From Marinobacter alexandrii (GTDB lineage Bacteria; Bacteroidota; Bacteroidia; Cytophagales; Cyclobacteriaceae): 64,000 nt of DNA. Position 1 is the stretch's first letter. Every line of letters starts with the position of its first letter. The translations under genes and the position numbers were made by a program. Under the pieces are notes generated by a model. It did not search any database and was not told where the DNA came from. It saw only the letters and a program-made list of their open reading frames with translations. The stretch spans positions 2,612,501 through 2,676,500 of the forward strand of contig JBDWTN010000007.1 of assembly GCA_039984955.1 (NCBI GenBank). The letters are read 5' to 3'. Below, in pieces: positions 1 to 8,905 of the stretch.

Positions 1-17
1 AGATAGAATGATCTCAG

Positions 18-2225
18 CTACAAATTCAACCAATAAGTTGCTTTAAACACAATTTGGCGGTCTTTTAAGCCTAATCCATCCATTTCGTAATTATCTGTAT
101 ACACAAGAAAAAAGTCTGACATTGGTCGGTAGCGCCACTGAAATCGCGTAAAGAAGTTATAGTTTTCGCTCTGCGAATTGAATTGAACTGCTGATGTTAA
201 GAACATAGTGTTGGAAAAGCTGATTTGAGCATTGGTTCGCAATAAGTGAAAATCTGCTTCACCAAAGGCTCCAGGTAATTGCACTTTGTTATAATCGTAA
301 GAGATTCCAAAATTTCCCCAAGGTTGGGCGCGAAAGTTCAAACCTGTTGAGGTATTGACTCTTGTACCGTTGAAGAAATTTCCAAACCCAAAAATAAGAT
401 TTGCGCTTACTACTTTTCTTCGGTCGGTGTTATATCTGACATCTGCTCTGGTGAATCGATAATTGGCAACTGGGAGAGGTTCAAAATCATCACCAAGTAA
501 TGTAGTAGGTACGGGCAGATTCACTTCGCGATAGACCATGTTTGGCCTCAACCATGAAGTATTCTTAAAATTGAAGTTATAGCCTAAACCATGAGTCCTT
601 TCATTTAAACCTGTGCCATCTTGATTTAAGAACATGTTAAACCATGATACTGGCCCATGCGAATTTAATTTCCCTTTTTCAGGGAAAAAGCGATAGTTAA
701 TCCATGGATTTATGCGTGTAAATCCCTTACGAGTAGTTTCTTCTGTTTCTGCGTTATAGTTCTCTAATCTTGGGTTGAACCCTAACTCTGTAATGTAATT
801 TTCACCAACCACATCAAATGACCAACCCATACGAAGGTTTCTGCTGTTATAATTCCCGTTGAATCCATAAAAATGATTGTCACTCAAACCATCATCGGTA
901 GTTGCAGCATGAAATCGAACAGTATTTCCCAATTTTCCATCGTTAGATAAGTAAGCGAATTCAAGTCCTCCATTTCGAGCAAACTGTCCGGTCTCTAAGG
1001 TCTCTCCAGCTTGCCTATTAATAAAAATGGCTTTGATGACTGAGCGATCCAATACCTGCTGATGGATGGCTGCAACAGAGTAATTCTGTACGGCTATTGT
1101 ATCGAATTGACTCGTTCGAATATTCATAACACCTATTCGAGTGCTGTTGGAGATATTCCCTGTCAGACGAGCTCCATGAGTAATGGGAACCTGTTCTCCA
1201 TCAACTAAGCCGATACGGCGTGAAAAAAAAGGGGAAATCTGCCATGTTCCAAAGTTTGAGAAGATGTCGCCATTTTCTAAGAAAAAATTTCGCCTCTCGG
1301 GAAAGAAGATGCTAAATCGGGAAAGATTTGTGACTTGCTGATCTACATCAACATTAGAGAAGTCTGGATTAATAGTTAGATCCAGGTTCAACGAGCCAGT
1401 AACGGCAATCTTGGCATCTAGTCCGGTATCGCGTGTTTTTTTATAAGATGTTTGCTCAGTCTCCTCAAAGTCTCTCTGTGTTCCTCCTGATAGGTATGGA
1501 ATCAATACAACTTTCCCGGAAGCTTTTTTTGGATTCTGCTCCCAATCCAGCGTACCCATAAAGTTTAAATCAATACCTCCATAATTAAGTGGAAACTGTG
1601 TCCAGGTAGAAAACTCATTTCGCTCCATATCTCCTCTTATGAAGTTGATTCCCCACTCTGATTGATTGGGAGAGTATCTCAATGTTTTGAATGGGATAGC
1701 AAACTCAGCAGTCCAATTTTTGTCATTTGACTTCACCACCGAATACCATTTATTGTCCCAATTTTGATCATATTGAGTTCGTGCACCTTGCACATTTAAT
1801 TGCCCTTCCAATTGAGAACCGCCCGCATTCACACCAAAAATGAACCCATTTTGTTTATTGTTCATTGGATCTATGACAATGGTGAAATTGTCACTATTCC
1901 AATGAGCATCTTCATCATCTCTTCTTAATGACTGCACGATGCGTGTGCCGTTATCAAAACAAGTTGCTAGTATATATAGGTAGTCATCATCGTAGGTGAC
2001 TTTCACTTTGGTCAATGTTTCAGATCTGCCAGAATCAATGGGCCAGTGGTTAATAAAGTAAGGGATGTCTTGCGTGTTCTCCCAGGCGGGATCATTTTCT
2101 TCACCGTCAATCTTGATGGATTCCGTTGATTTTTTTATGATGTATCTAAATGTTTGACGGGTCTCTTGAGCAGAGAGAAATAGTGTACAAAAAAGTAAAC
2201 TCAAGGCTAACACAACTTTAGTCAT
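18..2225 (-). CDS. DUF5916 family outer-membrane protein with CBM9-like N-terminal domain
   Basis: 735 residues. A signal peptide (about residues 1-20, ending LFLSAQ) is followed by a CBM9-like beta-sandwich (about 30-210; IDGEENDPAWENT and VTYDDDYLYILATCFDNG are typical of the fold) and then a long beta-rich region with many alternating aromatic strands ending in YWLNL, as expected of an outer-membrane barrel. This domain order is that of DUF5916 proteins, whose function is unknown. Sugar or peptide binding at the cell surface is inference from the CBM9-like fold. It stands alone, divergent from the LytS kinase gene. The ATG at 2225 directly precedes the signal peptide. I see no frameshift. 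Confidence 0.85.
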   Translation of the reverse strand: MTKVVLALSLLFCTLFLSAQETRQTFRYIIKKSTESIKIDGEENDPAWENTQDIPYFINHWPIDSGRSETLTKVKVTYDDDYLYILATCFDNGTRIVQSLRRDDEDAHWNSDNFTIVIDPMNNKQNGFIFGVNAGGSQLEGQLNVQGARTQYDQNWDNKWYSVVKSNDKNWTAEFAIPFKTLRYSPNQSEWGINFIRGDMERNEFSTWTQFPLNYGGIDLNFMGTLDWEQNPKKASGKVVLIPYLSGGTQRDFEETEQTSYKKTRDTGLDAKIAVTGSLNLDLTINPDFSNVDVDQQVTNLSRFSIFFPERRNFFLENGDIFSNFGTWQISPFFSRRIGLVDGEQVPITHGARLTGNISNSTRIGVMNIRTSQFDTIAVQNYSVAAIHQQVLDRSVIKAIFINRQAGETLETGQFARNGGLEFAYLSNDGKLGNTVRFHAATTDDGLSDNHFYGFNGNYNSRNLRMGWSFDVVGENYITELGFNPRLENYNAETEETTRKGFTRINPWINYRFFPEKGKLNSHGPVSWFNMFLNQDGTGLNERTHGLGYNFNFKNTSWLRPNMVYREVNLPVPTTLLGDDFEPLPVANYRFTRADVRYNTDRRKVVSANLIFGFGNFFNGTRVNTSTGLNFRAQPWGNFGISYDYNKVQLPGAFGEADFHLLRTNAQISFSNTMFLTSAVQFNSQSENYNFFTRFQWRYRPMSDFFLVYTDNYEMDGLGLKDRQIVFKATYWLNL

Positions 2226-2448
2226 AGTAGTAGGATTTGAATGCGTATACCTATCAGGATCGCCTTAGTTCCTACTTCATTACTTTTTTAGCTAAACTGC
2301 ATTTTACTAATCCTCAACACATTTTTTGACTTACTTAATGCCTCTTAGAGATAGAGATTGGTTGTTTGACAGAATAAGGATGTTGTTTGTCGATGGAAGA
2401 TCAATTATCCAGTGGAATTGATAAGTTTGAACGTAATAGGAGTGGATT

Positions 2449-3525
2449 ATGAGTCGCATTAAACTTGAAGATATTCTATTTAGGCCCCCAAGGATTCTAT
2501 GGCACTTTGTGTTTTGGATTGTATTCATAAGCTTCTTCGCACTGGTGTATGGAAGTTTTGAGGAAGACTATGGACGGCAATACCTGATTCTACTTACTGA
2601 TGCTGTTCTCCAAATTCCAGCTGTTTACTTCACGCTTTATTTTCTGATGCCCAAGTTCCTATTCAAGGAACGCTATATAGAGTTCATCATTTATTTGGTT
2701 CTGGTGATTTTAGTAGTTAGTGGATTGCTTTGGCTCAACTACGTCTTAGTACAGAAGCCGATATTCTGGCCTGATAATGATTACAATCCATACTTTTTGA
2801 ATTTTGGAAAAATGCTGAAAAACACCACCAAGATTTATCCAGTCTTGGTCTTGGCAATAGTGATTAAGTGGTTTAAGTATTGGTATCGAGAGCAAAGAGC
2901 GAATCAATTGTTGGTTGAGGAAAAGCTTAAGGCTGAATTAAATTTTTTGAAAGCTCAGGTTCATCCTCATTTTTTGTTTAATACGCTTAACAACCTTTAC
3001 GCATTGACGCTGAAGCAGTCAAAAGATGCCCCAGAAGTAGTATTGAAGCTTTCAGATTTACTCAATTACATGCTTTATGAGTGCACAGCTGATGAAGTTC
3101 TTGTTGAGAAAGAAGTCAAACTGTTGAAGGACTATATTTCCCTAGAACAAATTCGATACGGTGAGCGGCTGAATATTTCTTTTAATATTCTCGGACAGGC
3201 TACAGCAATGCGGGTAGCTCCTTTAATGCTTTTGCCTTTTGTAGAAAACAGCTTTAAACATGGTGTAAGTGAGGAAATGGATGAAGCATGGGTGAGCATT
3301 GACCTTGAACTTAAACCAGAAAGACTAACCTTAAAGGTAGAAAACAGTAAAAGTAAACATGAGGATAGGGATGACAAATTCAACTACAAACAAGGGATAG
3401 GGCTAAAAAATGTAAGAAGAAGATTAGAGTTGCTTTATCCTGAAAAGCATAAACTGGATATGCACGATTCAGAAGATTCATTTTTGATAGTGCTTAACAT
3501 CAATCTTAGAACAGATGTCAATTAA
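2449..3525 (+). CDS. LytS-type sensor histidine kinase
   Basis: 358 residues. Four hydrophobic segments (about 17-38, 46-68, 79-100 and 129-145) form a membrane sensor without a large periplasmic loop. They are followed by a His_kinase domain (PF06580 type): QVHPHFLFNTLNNL at 170-183, with H174 the likely phospho-acceptor, an N-box LLPFVENSFKHG (261-272) and a glycine box GIGLKNVRRRLELLYP. The next gene, a LytTR response regulator, overlaps by 11 bp, so the pair is translationally coupled and almost surely a cognate system. An AGGAG stretch lies 8 nt before the ATG. TAAGTTTG at 2422-2429 matches the Bacteroidota -7 element, but I see no well-spaced -33 element. The sensed signal is unknown. 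Confidence 0.93.
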   Translation: MSRIKLEDILFRPPRILWHFVFWIVFISFFALVYGSFEEDYGRQYLILLTDAVLQIPAVYFTLYFLMPKFLFKERYIEFIIYLVLVILVVSGLLWLNYVLVQKPIFWPDNDYNPYFLNFGKMLKNTTKIYPVLVLAIVIKWFKYWYREQRANQLLVEEKLKAELNFLKAQVHPHFLFNTLNNLYALTLKQSKDAPEVVLKLSDLLNYMLYECTADEVLVEKEVKLLKDYISLEQIRYGERLNISFNILGQATAMRVAPLMLLPFVENSFKHGVSEEMDEAWVSIDLELKPERLTLKVENSKSKHEDRDDKFNYKQGIGLKNVRRRLELLYPEKHKLDMHDSEDSFLIVLNINLRTDVN

Positions 3526-4237
3526 ATGCTTAATCGTTGATGATGAACCGCTAGCCATTGAGATTCTTCAATCTTATGTAGAGCGTGTGGAGTCATTAGA
3601 GCTTATTGCAACATGCAATAATGCGGTAAAGGCATTTGATGTATTGAAGAAGGAGTCAGTGGATTTACTTCTCTTAGATATTCAAATGCCCAAGTTGACA
3701 GGGATAGAATTTTTGAAGGTCTTAAACCCTTCGCCTAAAGTGATTTTTACAACTGCCTACCGAGAATATGCCGTTGAGAGCTATGAACTCAATGTTGTTG
3801 ACTACTTACTCAAGCCAATAGCATTTGATCGCTTTTTGATGGCCATCAATAAAGTAGTGAAAAATGGGAGTTCGACACTTGAAATGGCTCAGCCAAAAAT
3901 AGAATCCACTCAAGATGGTGACCCTTTTCTCTTCCTTAAGGTAGATCGGAAGATGGTAAAAGTCTATTTGAAAGACATTACATACATCGAAAGTTTGAAA
4001 GACTATGTGAGAGTTAAGAAACATGACGGGAAAGAGGTAGTGTCTCTCCAGAAAATTAGCTACCTCGAGCAAAAGTTACCTTCGGATTGCTTTTTAAGAG
4101 TTCATAAATCGTACATCATTTCTCTAAAGAAGGTTGATGCCTATTCAAATACATCTATTGAAGTAGGAGGAGTAGAAGTTCCTATTGGGAGAAGTTATAA
4201 GTCCGAGGTTGTTAAGGTGCTCAACGATCAAGTTTAA
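3515..4237 (+). CDS. LytTR-family response regulator
   Basis: 240 residues. The receiver domain (about 1-120) has the acidic pair DDE at 9-11, the phospho-acceptor D55 in LLLLDIQMPK, and the Thr and Lys of FTTAYREYAV and LLKPI. A LytTR DNA-binding domain follows (about 140-236; ITYIESLKDYVRV and FLRVHKSYIISL are typical). It is translated from within the end of the LytS kinase gene and is its likely partner. Such pairs usually act on few promoters, and the target here is unknown. The 3' end overlaps the convergent anti-sigma gene by 17 bp. Confidence 0.94.
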   Translation: MSIKCLIVDDEPLAIEILQSYVERVESLELIATCNNAVKAFDVLKKESVDLLLLDIQMPKLTGIEFLKVLNPSPKVIFTTAYREYAVESYELNVVDYLLKPIAFDRFLMAINKVVKNGSSTLEMAQPKIESTQDGDPFLFLKVDRKMVKVYLKDITYIESLKDYVRVKKHDGKEVVSLQKISYLEQKLPSDCFLRVHKSYIISLKKVDAYSNTSIEVGGVEVPIGRSYKSEVVKVLNDQV

Positions 4238-5633
4238 ACTTCACCCTCACTCTTAATTTATCTTCAACCTTATTTCCATCTTTTTCTGCAGCATCCCACT
4301 TGGGTCCTTCTCTCACTAATCGTATCGCTTCTTCATCACAGCCATATCCAAGGCTTTTTTTAATGGAGATATTACTGACTTTACCATTTGAATCAATGGT
4401 TAATTCTAGCACCACAGTTCCTTCAATGTTGTTTGCTGTTGCCGCTTGAGGATATTGAAGATTTTCTTCCAGGTATTTCTTAAAGGCTCTATTTCCATTA
4501 GCAGGTTGGGCTGGAGAATAGCTTGGGCTTGTTTCTTCATTATCGCTATATCCTGTTACTACAACTTCTTGTAGCTCAGTAGCTCCTCCCATTGTCACAT
4601 CAATAGTTGACCGACTGCCTACATCGATCTCTTGCGATTCAAAACCAACATAGGCAAATACTAAAGTTTGTCTGTTGATTTTTGGAATTTGATAGTTACC
4701 GTCCAAATCGGTAACTACTCCAGTAGTTGTGCCTTTGATGATTACATTGACTCCTGGTAAAGCTTCACCCGTATCATCTGTTACTTTTCCTGATATGTTT
4801 TCGGTTGATTTACTTCTTGCAGTAGCCAATGGTATGGATGCCTTTGCTCGTTTAGCGATTTTTATTTCTTCATCCGAGTCAGTAATTGAATTCCCAAGTG
4901 CTTCTTTCTTGGCAACCAAAGGTTGAGCTGTAATGACCACCTCTTCTAATTGAGTAGTGTCAATAAACAATGCAGCTCTGTCTTGATTAATTTTTACTCC
5001 TGCTACTTGACTGTTAAGGGCTTTTGCAATATCCTGATCATCTTCAGATACCAATTTATCTATATCAACTATTTCTGATTCTGGAATTTCAGCGACTTCA
5101 ATTTCTTCAACAAGAAGTTCTTCTTTATTCTCCTCTTCAATAGCCAGCTGGGCTACTTCATCATCTTTGTCTTCGACCTTCAATCCATCTTGTCTGAATT
5201 TTTTCGGATCGATTTCTTCTGTCAATGTCGATTCGCCAATTGACTCTATTTCCTTAGCTGTAGGGACAGAAATGGTGTCTGGTTCAGGGCTGCTTTGAAT
5301 GAGTTCCTCAATTGGTTCTTCTTCGATTGCCAATTGCTCGCCTTCTATTTCATTAGTAAATTGATAAATAGAGAAGAAGCCGACAATTAGTAGAGCTATA
5401 GCGGCGGCTACTTTCATGAAGGAGAATGTTTTTTTCTTCTTGGGAGAAACTTTTTCTTTCAGAATCTTAATGTCTTCAAGTGAATTTGATCCTTGCGCTT
5501 CAAAACCTTCAAGGGCTTCTTGGGCAAAAGGATCGTCCAAAACCTCACGCTCAAAAGAATGTGCTTCTTTCGGATCCATCTGACCTTTCAGATACCTTTC
5601 AAATTGCTCGCTATGGTTTCTATCGTTTGACAT
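4221..5633 (-). CDS. Anti-sigma-like membrane protein with CarboxypepD-reg and TonB C-terminal domains
   Basis: 470 residues. A charged cytoplasmic segment (1-68; FERYLKGQMDPKEAHSFERE resembles anti-sigma N-termini) precedes one membrane helix (about 71-91). A long acidic periplasmic linker (100-270) follows, with LEEVVITAQ at 229-237. Next come a CarboxypepD-reg domain (about 278-350; ALPGVNVIIKGTTTG), a LQEVVVTGYS motif (354-363) like that linking this domain to the plug in SusC-type receptors, and a TonB C-terminal domain (about 385-470; YPQAATANNIEGTVVLELTI). It overlaps the upstream ECF sigma gene by 14 bp, so a sigma/anti-sigma pair is the natural reading. The combination of anti-sigma, SusC-like module and TonB_C in one chain is unusual. 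An alternative is an energy-transducing TonB homologue with a regulatory N-terminus. Confidence 0.8.
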   Translation of the reverse strand: MSNDRNHSEQFERYLKGQMDPKEAHSFEREVLDDPFAQEALEGFEAQGSNSLEDIKILKEKVSPKKKKTFSFMKVAAAIALLIVGFFSIYQFTNEIEGEQLAIEEEPIEELIQSSPEPDTISVPTAKEIESIGESTLTEEIDPKKFRQDGLKVEDKDDEVAQLAIEEENKEELLVEEIEVAEIPESEIVDIDKLVSEDDQDIAKALNSQVAGVKINQDRAALFIDTTQLEEVVITAQPLVAKKEALGNSITDSDEEIKIAKRAKASIPLATARSKSTENISGKVTDDTGEALPGVNVIIKGTTTGVVTDLDGNYQIPKINRQTLVFAYVGFESQEIDVGSRSTIDVTMGGATELQEVVVTGYSDNEETSPSYSPAQPANGNRAFKKYLEENLQYPQAATANNIEGTVVLELTIDSNGKVSNISIKKSLGYGCDEEAIRLVREGPKWDAAEKDGNKVEDKLRVRVKFKLDR

Positions 5634-6081
5634 TCTTATTCTCTAGGCACATCTTCAAATTTCGTTTACCATTTTGAATGTAGCTCTTCACTTTTTTTAA
5701 ATCTATCCCGGTTTGCTCATTAACCTCCAGATAGCTCTTTTTTTCAAGGAAGAATAGTTTCACACATTTTCTTTGTTGCTCTTTCAATTCTTCGATGCAT
5801 GCTTCCAGTGCTTCTATATCTTTTTCCAACTCCACCTTTTCCTCATTAAGATGCACAGCTTCAGCGGATTCCATAAAAATATCTGCATGAACCTCCGGAT
5901 TCTTTTTACGCAATTCCATGAGGCAATGATTTTTACTCACCATATATAGCCAGCTTTTGAAGTGTTGTACCTCAGTAGTAAGCAGCTTGGTACTGATCTT
6001 CTCATAGATGGTCATCGTGGCATCTTGACTGTCATCTCTGTTTTTCAAATACTTCAAACACAAGCCATACACTAGATGCAT
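5620..6081 (-). CDS. ECF-type RNA polymerase sigma factor (N-terminus probably upstream of the first ATG)
   Basis: 153 residues from the only in-frame ATG. The part visible from that ATG is the rest of sigma region 2 (YGLCLKYLKNRDDSQDATM and FKSWLYMVSKNHCLMELRKK) and region 4 (EQQRKCVKLFFLEKKSYLEV, TGIDLKKVKSYIQNGKRNLK). ECF factors normally have 25-35 more residues before this point. The open frame does continue upstream to 6201 and encodes a family-like N-terminus (TDEEILSVYRETGNQELFG) with no ATG, GTG or TTG, so this start is probably too short (see the finding). It lies head to tail with its anti-sigma partner, overlapping by 14 bp, and is divergent from the von Willebrand A gene. Confidence 0.9.
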   Translation of the reverse strand: MHLVYGLCLKYLKNRDDSQDATMTIYEKISTKLLTTEVQHFKSWLYMVSKNHCLMELRKKNPEVHADIFMESAEAVHLNEEKVELEKDIEALEACIEELKEQQRKCVKLFFLEKKSYLEVNEQTGIDLKKVKSYIQNGKRNLKMCLENKNVKR

Positions 6082-6183
6082 ATAGGAATTGAAAAGATTT
6101 CCGAATAGCTCTTGATTACCCGTTTCTCTATATACAGAAAGGATTTCTTCATCTGTGGATGATATGGATTTTAGTTTACTCAG
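6082..6183 (-). other. In-frame upstream extension of the ECF sigma gene lacking a canonical start codon
   Basis: Reading the sigma frame backwards from 6081, codons stay open to a TAA at 6202-6204. They spell a normal ECF N-terminus, SSTDEEILSVYRETGNQE and so on up to NLFNSYM. The possible initiators are CTG at 6183-6181, ATA at 6165-6163 and ATC at 6144-6142. Starting at ATA would give (M)SSTDEEIL and 181 residues, the usual ECF length. Confidence 0.6.
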
Positions 6184-6231
6184 AAAAAAATCAAAATAAT
6201 TTTATGGAATCTATTTTATAACTGCATCTCA

Positions 6232-8079
6232 ATGTCAAATCAAATGAAAAATGGCATGAAAAATCTAATAATCATCTTCTTAATATTACTGGCATTCAAT
6301 GTTAATGCCAAGTATGTGAATGGTACGGTCTATGAGGATGGCGGGCAAACGCTAGCTGGAGTGAATGTGGTAATCAAAGGAACAACAACAGGTGTCATCA
6401 CAGATATCAATGGTTTTTATTCTATAGAGGTGCCCAATGAGCGGTCTGTTCTGGTCTTCTCTTATATTGGTTTTGAATCTCAGGAAACCAGAGTGGGTAA
6501 GAGAAAGATCATAGATGTTGCACTCGTATCAAGTGAAATGGAGCTGCAAGAAATAGTGGTAGAGGATGCTGTATCAAGACCTATGCTGCTCAGATCAAAG
6601 GTGGGGAGAGCAGAAAAAAAAACCATGAGTTATTCACCTGCTTATTTTCAAGAGCAAGGAATAAATCATAATACCGAAGAATATGCAACGATTCATGAAA
6701 ATGGATTTAGAAAAGTTTTGGATCATGCACTCTCGACCTTTTCGATAGATGTGGATGCAGCTTCTTATAGCAACATGCGGAGGTTTATCAATAATGGGCA
6801 GCTGCCACAAAAAGACGTAGTACGAATTGAAGAGATGATAAATTATTTCAATTATGAATATAAGAACCCAGAAGGAAAAGATCCATTCTCGATTAATACT
6901 GAATTAGCCAAAGCGCCTTGGAATGAAAAGCATCTTATAGCGCAAATAGGGCTTCAAGGAAAGAAAATTGAGTTGGATAATCTTCCAGCCTCAAACATCG
7001 TGTTTTTGCTGGATGTGTCTGGCTCAATGAGTGCTCCGAATAAATTACCATTGTTAAAGTCCTCATTCAAGCTTTTGGTGAATGAGCTTCGTCCTCAAGA
7101 CAAAGTATCTATCGTAGTGTATGCTGGAGCAGCTGGTGTTGTTCTTGAACCGACCGATGGGAATGACAAGAAGAAAATCATGGATGCGTTGGATAAGCTG
7201 CAAGCTGGTGGGTCAACTGCTGGTGGAGCGGGTATCCAGCTCGCATACAAGCTAGCTAAGGAGCAATATATGGAAAGAGGAAATAACCGGGTAGTGATAG
7301 CTACTGATGGAGATTTTAATGTTGGTGCTTCCAGTAATGCCTCAATGGAGCGTATGATTGAGGAAAAGCGAAGTGAAGGAGTATTTCTGACTGTGTTGGG
7401 ATTTGGAATGGGAAATTACAAAGACTCGAAAATGGAAATATTGGCAGATAAGGGAAACGGAAATTATGCTTATATCGATAACATGAAGGAGGCAAAGAAA
7501 GTGTTAGTAAATGAATTTGGCGGAACTATGTTCACCATTGCGAAAGATGTGAAGATTCAGGTGGGGTTTAACCCAGCAGTGGTTCAAGCATACCGATTGA
7601 TCGGGTATGAAAACAGAATGTTGAATGATGAGGATTTCAATGATGATAAGAAAGATGCAGGAGAACTTGGAAGTGGGCACACAGTAACGGCATTGTATGA
7701 GATTATTCCGGTAGGAGTAGATAGTGAGTTTGTGAAAGACATTGACCCTCTGAAGTATCAAGCAAACGATAACAACGTGCCTGTAATTTCCAATGATTTG
7801 TTGACTGTAAAATTCCGATACAAAGAACCTGATGGAAACAAGAGTAAGTTGATCACCCAGGTTGTGGGAAATCAGATTAGAAAGTCAAGCAATAACCTGG
7901 ACTGGTCTATGGCTGTAGCTGGATTTGGAATGCTCTTGCGTAATTCTGAGTATAAAGGAGACCTAAACTATTCAAATGTGCTAGCCTTAGCAAGGTCCTC
8001 CAAAGGATCAGATGAGTTTGGCTATCGAAGCGAGTTTATTGAATTGGTGGATTTAGCTAAGAGCATGAGTCCGCAGTAA
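6232..8079 (+). CDS. von Willebrand factor A (YfbK-like) protein with N-terminal CarboxypepD-reg domain
   Basis: 615 residues. A signal peptide (about 1-26, ending AFNVNA) precedes a CarboxypepD-reg domain (about 28-100; LAGVNVVIKGTTTG) that closely resembles the one in the neighbouring anti-sigma protein and again ends in a LQEIVVED motif. A YfbK-like N-terminal region (140-235) follows, then a vWA domain with an intact MIDAS (DVSGSMS at 261-267, GGSTAGG near 326-332, TDGD at 358-361) and a DUF3520-like C-terminus. Metal-dependent protein binding in the periplasm is expected, and the partner is unknown. Starts at 6244 or 6256 are also possible; 6256 gives the most compact signal peptide. A strong terminator follows. 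Confidence 0.9.
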   Translation: MSNQMKNGMKNLIIIFLILLAFNVNAKYVNGTVYEDGGQTLAGVNVVIKGTTTGVITDINGFYSIEVPNERSVLVFSYIGFESQETRVGKRKIIDVALVSSEMELQEIVVEDAVSRPMLLRSKVGRAEKKTMSYSPAYFQEQGINHNTEEYATIHENGFRKVLDHALSTFSIDVDAASYSNMRRFINNGQLPQKDVVRIEEMINYFNYEYKNPEGKDPFSINTELAKAPWNEKHLIAQIGLQGKKIELDNLPASNIVFLLDVSGSMSAPNKLPLLKSSFKLLVNELRPQDKVSIVVYAGAAGVVLEPTDGNDKKKIMDALDKLQAGGSTAGGAGIQLAYKLAKEQYMERGNNRVVIATDGDFNVGASSNASMERMIEEKRSEGVFLTVLGFGMGNYKDSKMEILADKGNGNYAYIDNMKEAKKVLVNEFGGTMFTIAKDVKIQVGFNPAVVQAYRLIGYENRMLNDEDFNDDKKDAGELGSGHTVTALYEIIPVGVDSEFVKDIDPLKYQANDNNVPVISNDLLTVKFRYKEPDGNKSKLITQVVGNQIRKSSNNLDWSMAVAGFGMLLRNSEYKGDLNYSNVLALARSSKGSDEFGYRSEFIELVDLAKSMSPQ

Positions 8080-8101
8080 TGAAGATTGAATTTGATCAAG
8101 A

Positions 8102-8128
8102 GGCGGTTCCGAAGGGATCGCCTTTTTT
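8102..8128 (+). terminator. Rho-independent terminator after the von Willebrand A gene
   Basis: A 9-bp stem, GGCGGTTCC (8102-8110) with GGGATCGCC (8114-8122), pairs fully if two G-U wobbles are allowed. It has a GAA loop and is followed by six T. Confidence 0.88.
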
Positions 8129-8401
8129 CTTCATTCTAACAGTAGATAAATCAGTCTAGCTCTTTTAAAAGCACTTTCTAAGTTTAGGAATTCCCCTTCT
8201 AAAGCATGGATAGCAGTTAAAAATGTATGTGACTGGATCATCTAAGTAAATTCCGCAATTCGATACGTGCTATTGCTATAAGTATCATCCGTACATTTCT
8301 CAGTGATTTTCGGAAATATTAAGAACCAGAGAATCACTCTCAGTTTCGACCACTCATTTTCGGACTTTTGAATTATCAAACAATTTAAAACCAATACGAA
8401 A
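8129..8401. other. Intergenic stretch without a recognised gene
   Basis: The gap from 8080 to 8401 (322 bp) holds the terminator at 8102-8128. In the rest I see no open frame of note, no tRNA-like fold and no consensus TAnnTTTG. The promoter of the downstream secreted-protein gene must lie here but I cannot place it. Confidence 0.5.
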
Positions 8402-8863
8402 ATGAAAAAGCAATTACTACTTCCGATCTTTTTTGTGGCAATTCTAGGAACTCTATCAGCACAAACTGTAATCATTAGAACCTACGTAGAAAAGACTCAC
8501 ATGAGCCCGAAGACAGGAACATCTATTGGATTAGAAAACCGATACGCTTGGGAATTCGGAGCATTCTTTCAGGAAGCATCTTTGATGGAATCATTCATGA
8601 TGAGTGAAGAGCAGAAAGAAGCACTTCCAAGAGAATATGAGGAAGAGTTCAGTGGTATCTACTTCGCAGTGCCTATCACTGTCAGAGAAAAATTTGTTGT
8701 AAAAGCACAGGTGCGAACGGGTATGACAAATGGAGAAAACTTCGCAATCACACCATCGATCCTCGCAGACTATAAGCCTATGAAGCATGTCAGAATCGGT
8801 ATGGGTGTAGGAACAAGAAGCTTCCGACCCACCTTACAAGGCTCAGTGTCTTTTTCTTTTTAA
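8402..8863 (+). CDS. Small secreted protein, unknown function
   Basis: 153 residues, starting with a clear signal peptide (about 1-21, ending GTLSAQ). The mature part alternates short hydrophobic strands (TVIIRTYVEKTHM, GIYFAVPITV, KFVVKAQVRTG) and ends in LQGSVSFSF, with a terminal aromatic residue as in small outer-membrane barrels. I do not recognise a family. It is followed after 42 bp by the SiaC-like gene and may share its transcript. Confidence 0.72.
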   Translation: MKKQLLLPIFFVAILGTLSAQTVIIRTYVEKTHMSPKTGTSIGLENRYAWEFGAFFQEASLMESFMMSEEQKEALPREYEEEFSGIYFAVPITVREKFVVKAQVRTGMTNGENFAITPSILADYKPMKHVRIGMGVGTRSFRPTLQGSVSFSF

Positions 8864-8905
8864 TATCCTTTTCCAATCTACTCACAAGAATTTAATTATA
8901 CCATT

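Noticed and set aside
2386-2429. Full promoter for the LytS kinase
   Set aside because: TAAGTTTG is a good -7 element, but the nearest TTTG is 32 bp upstream, too far for the consensus spacing.
4729-4926. Plus-strand open frame inside the anti-sigma gene
   Set aside because: It is antisense to a well-supported domain and has no recognisable content; a shadow frame.
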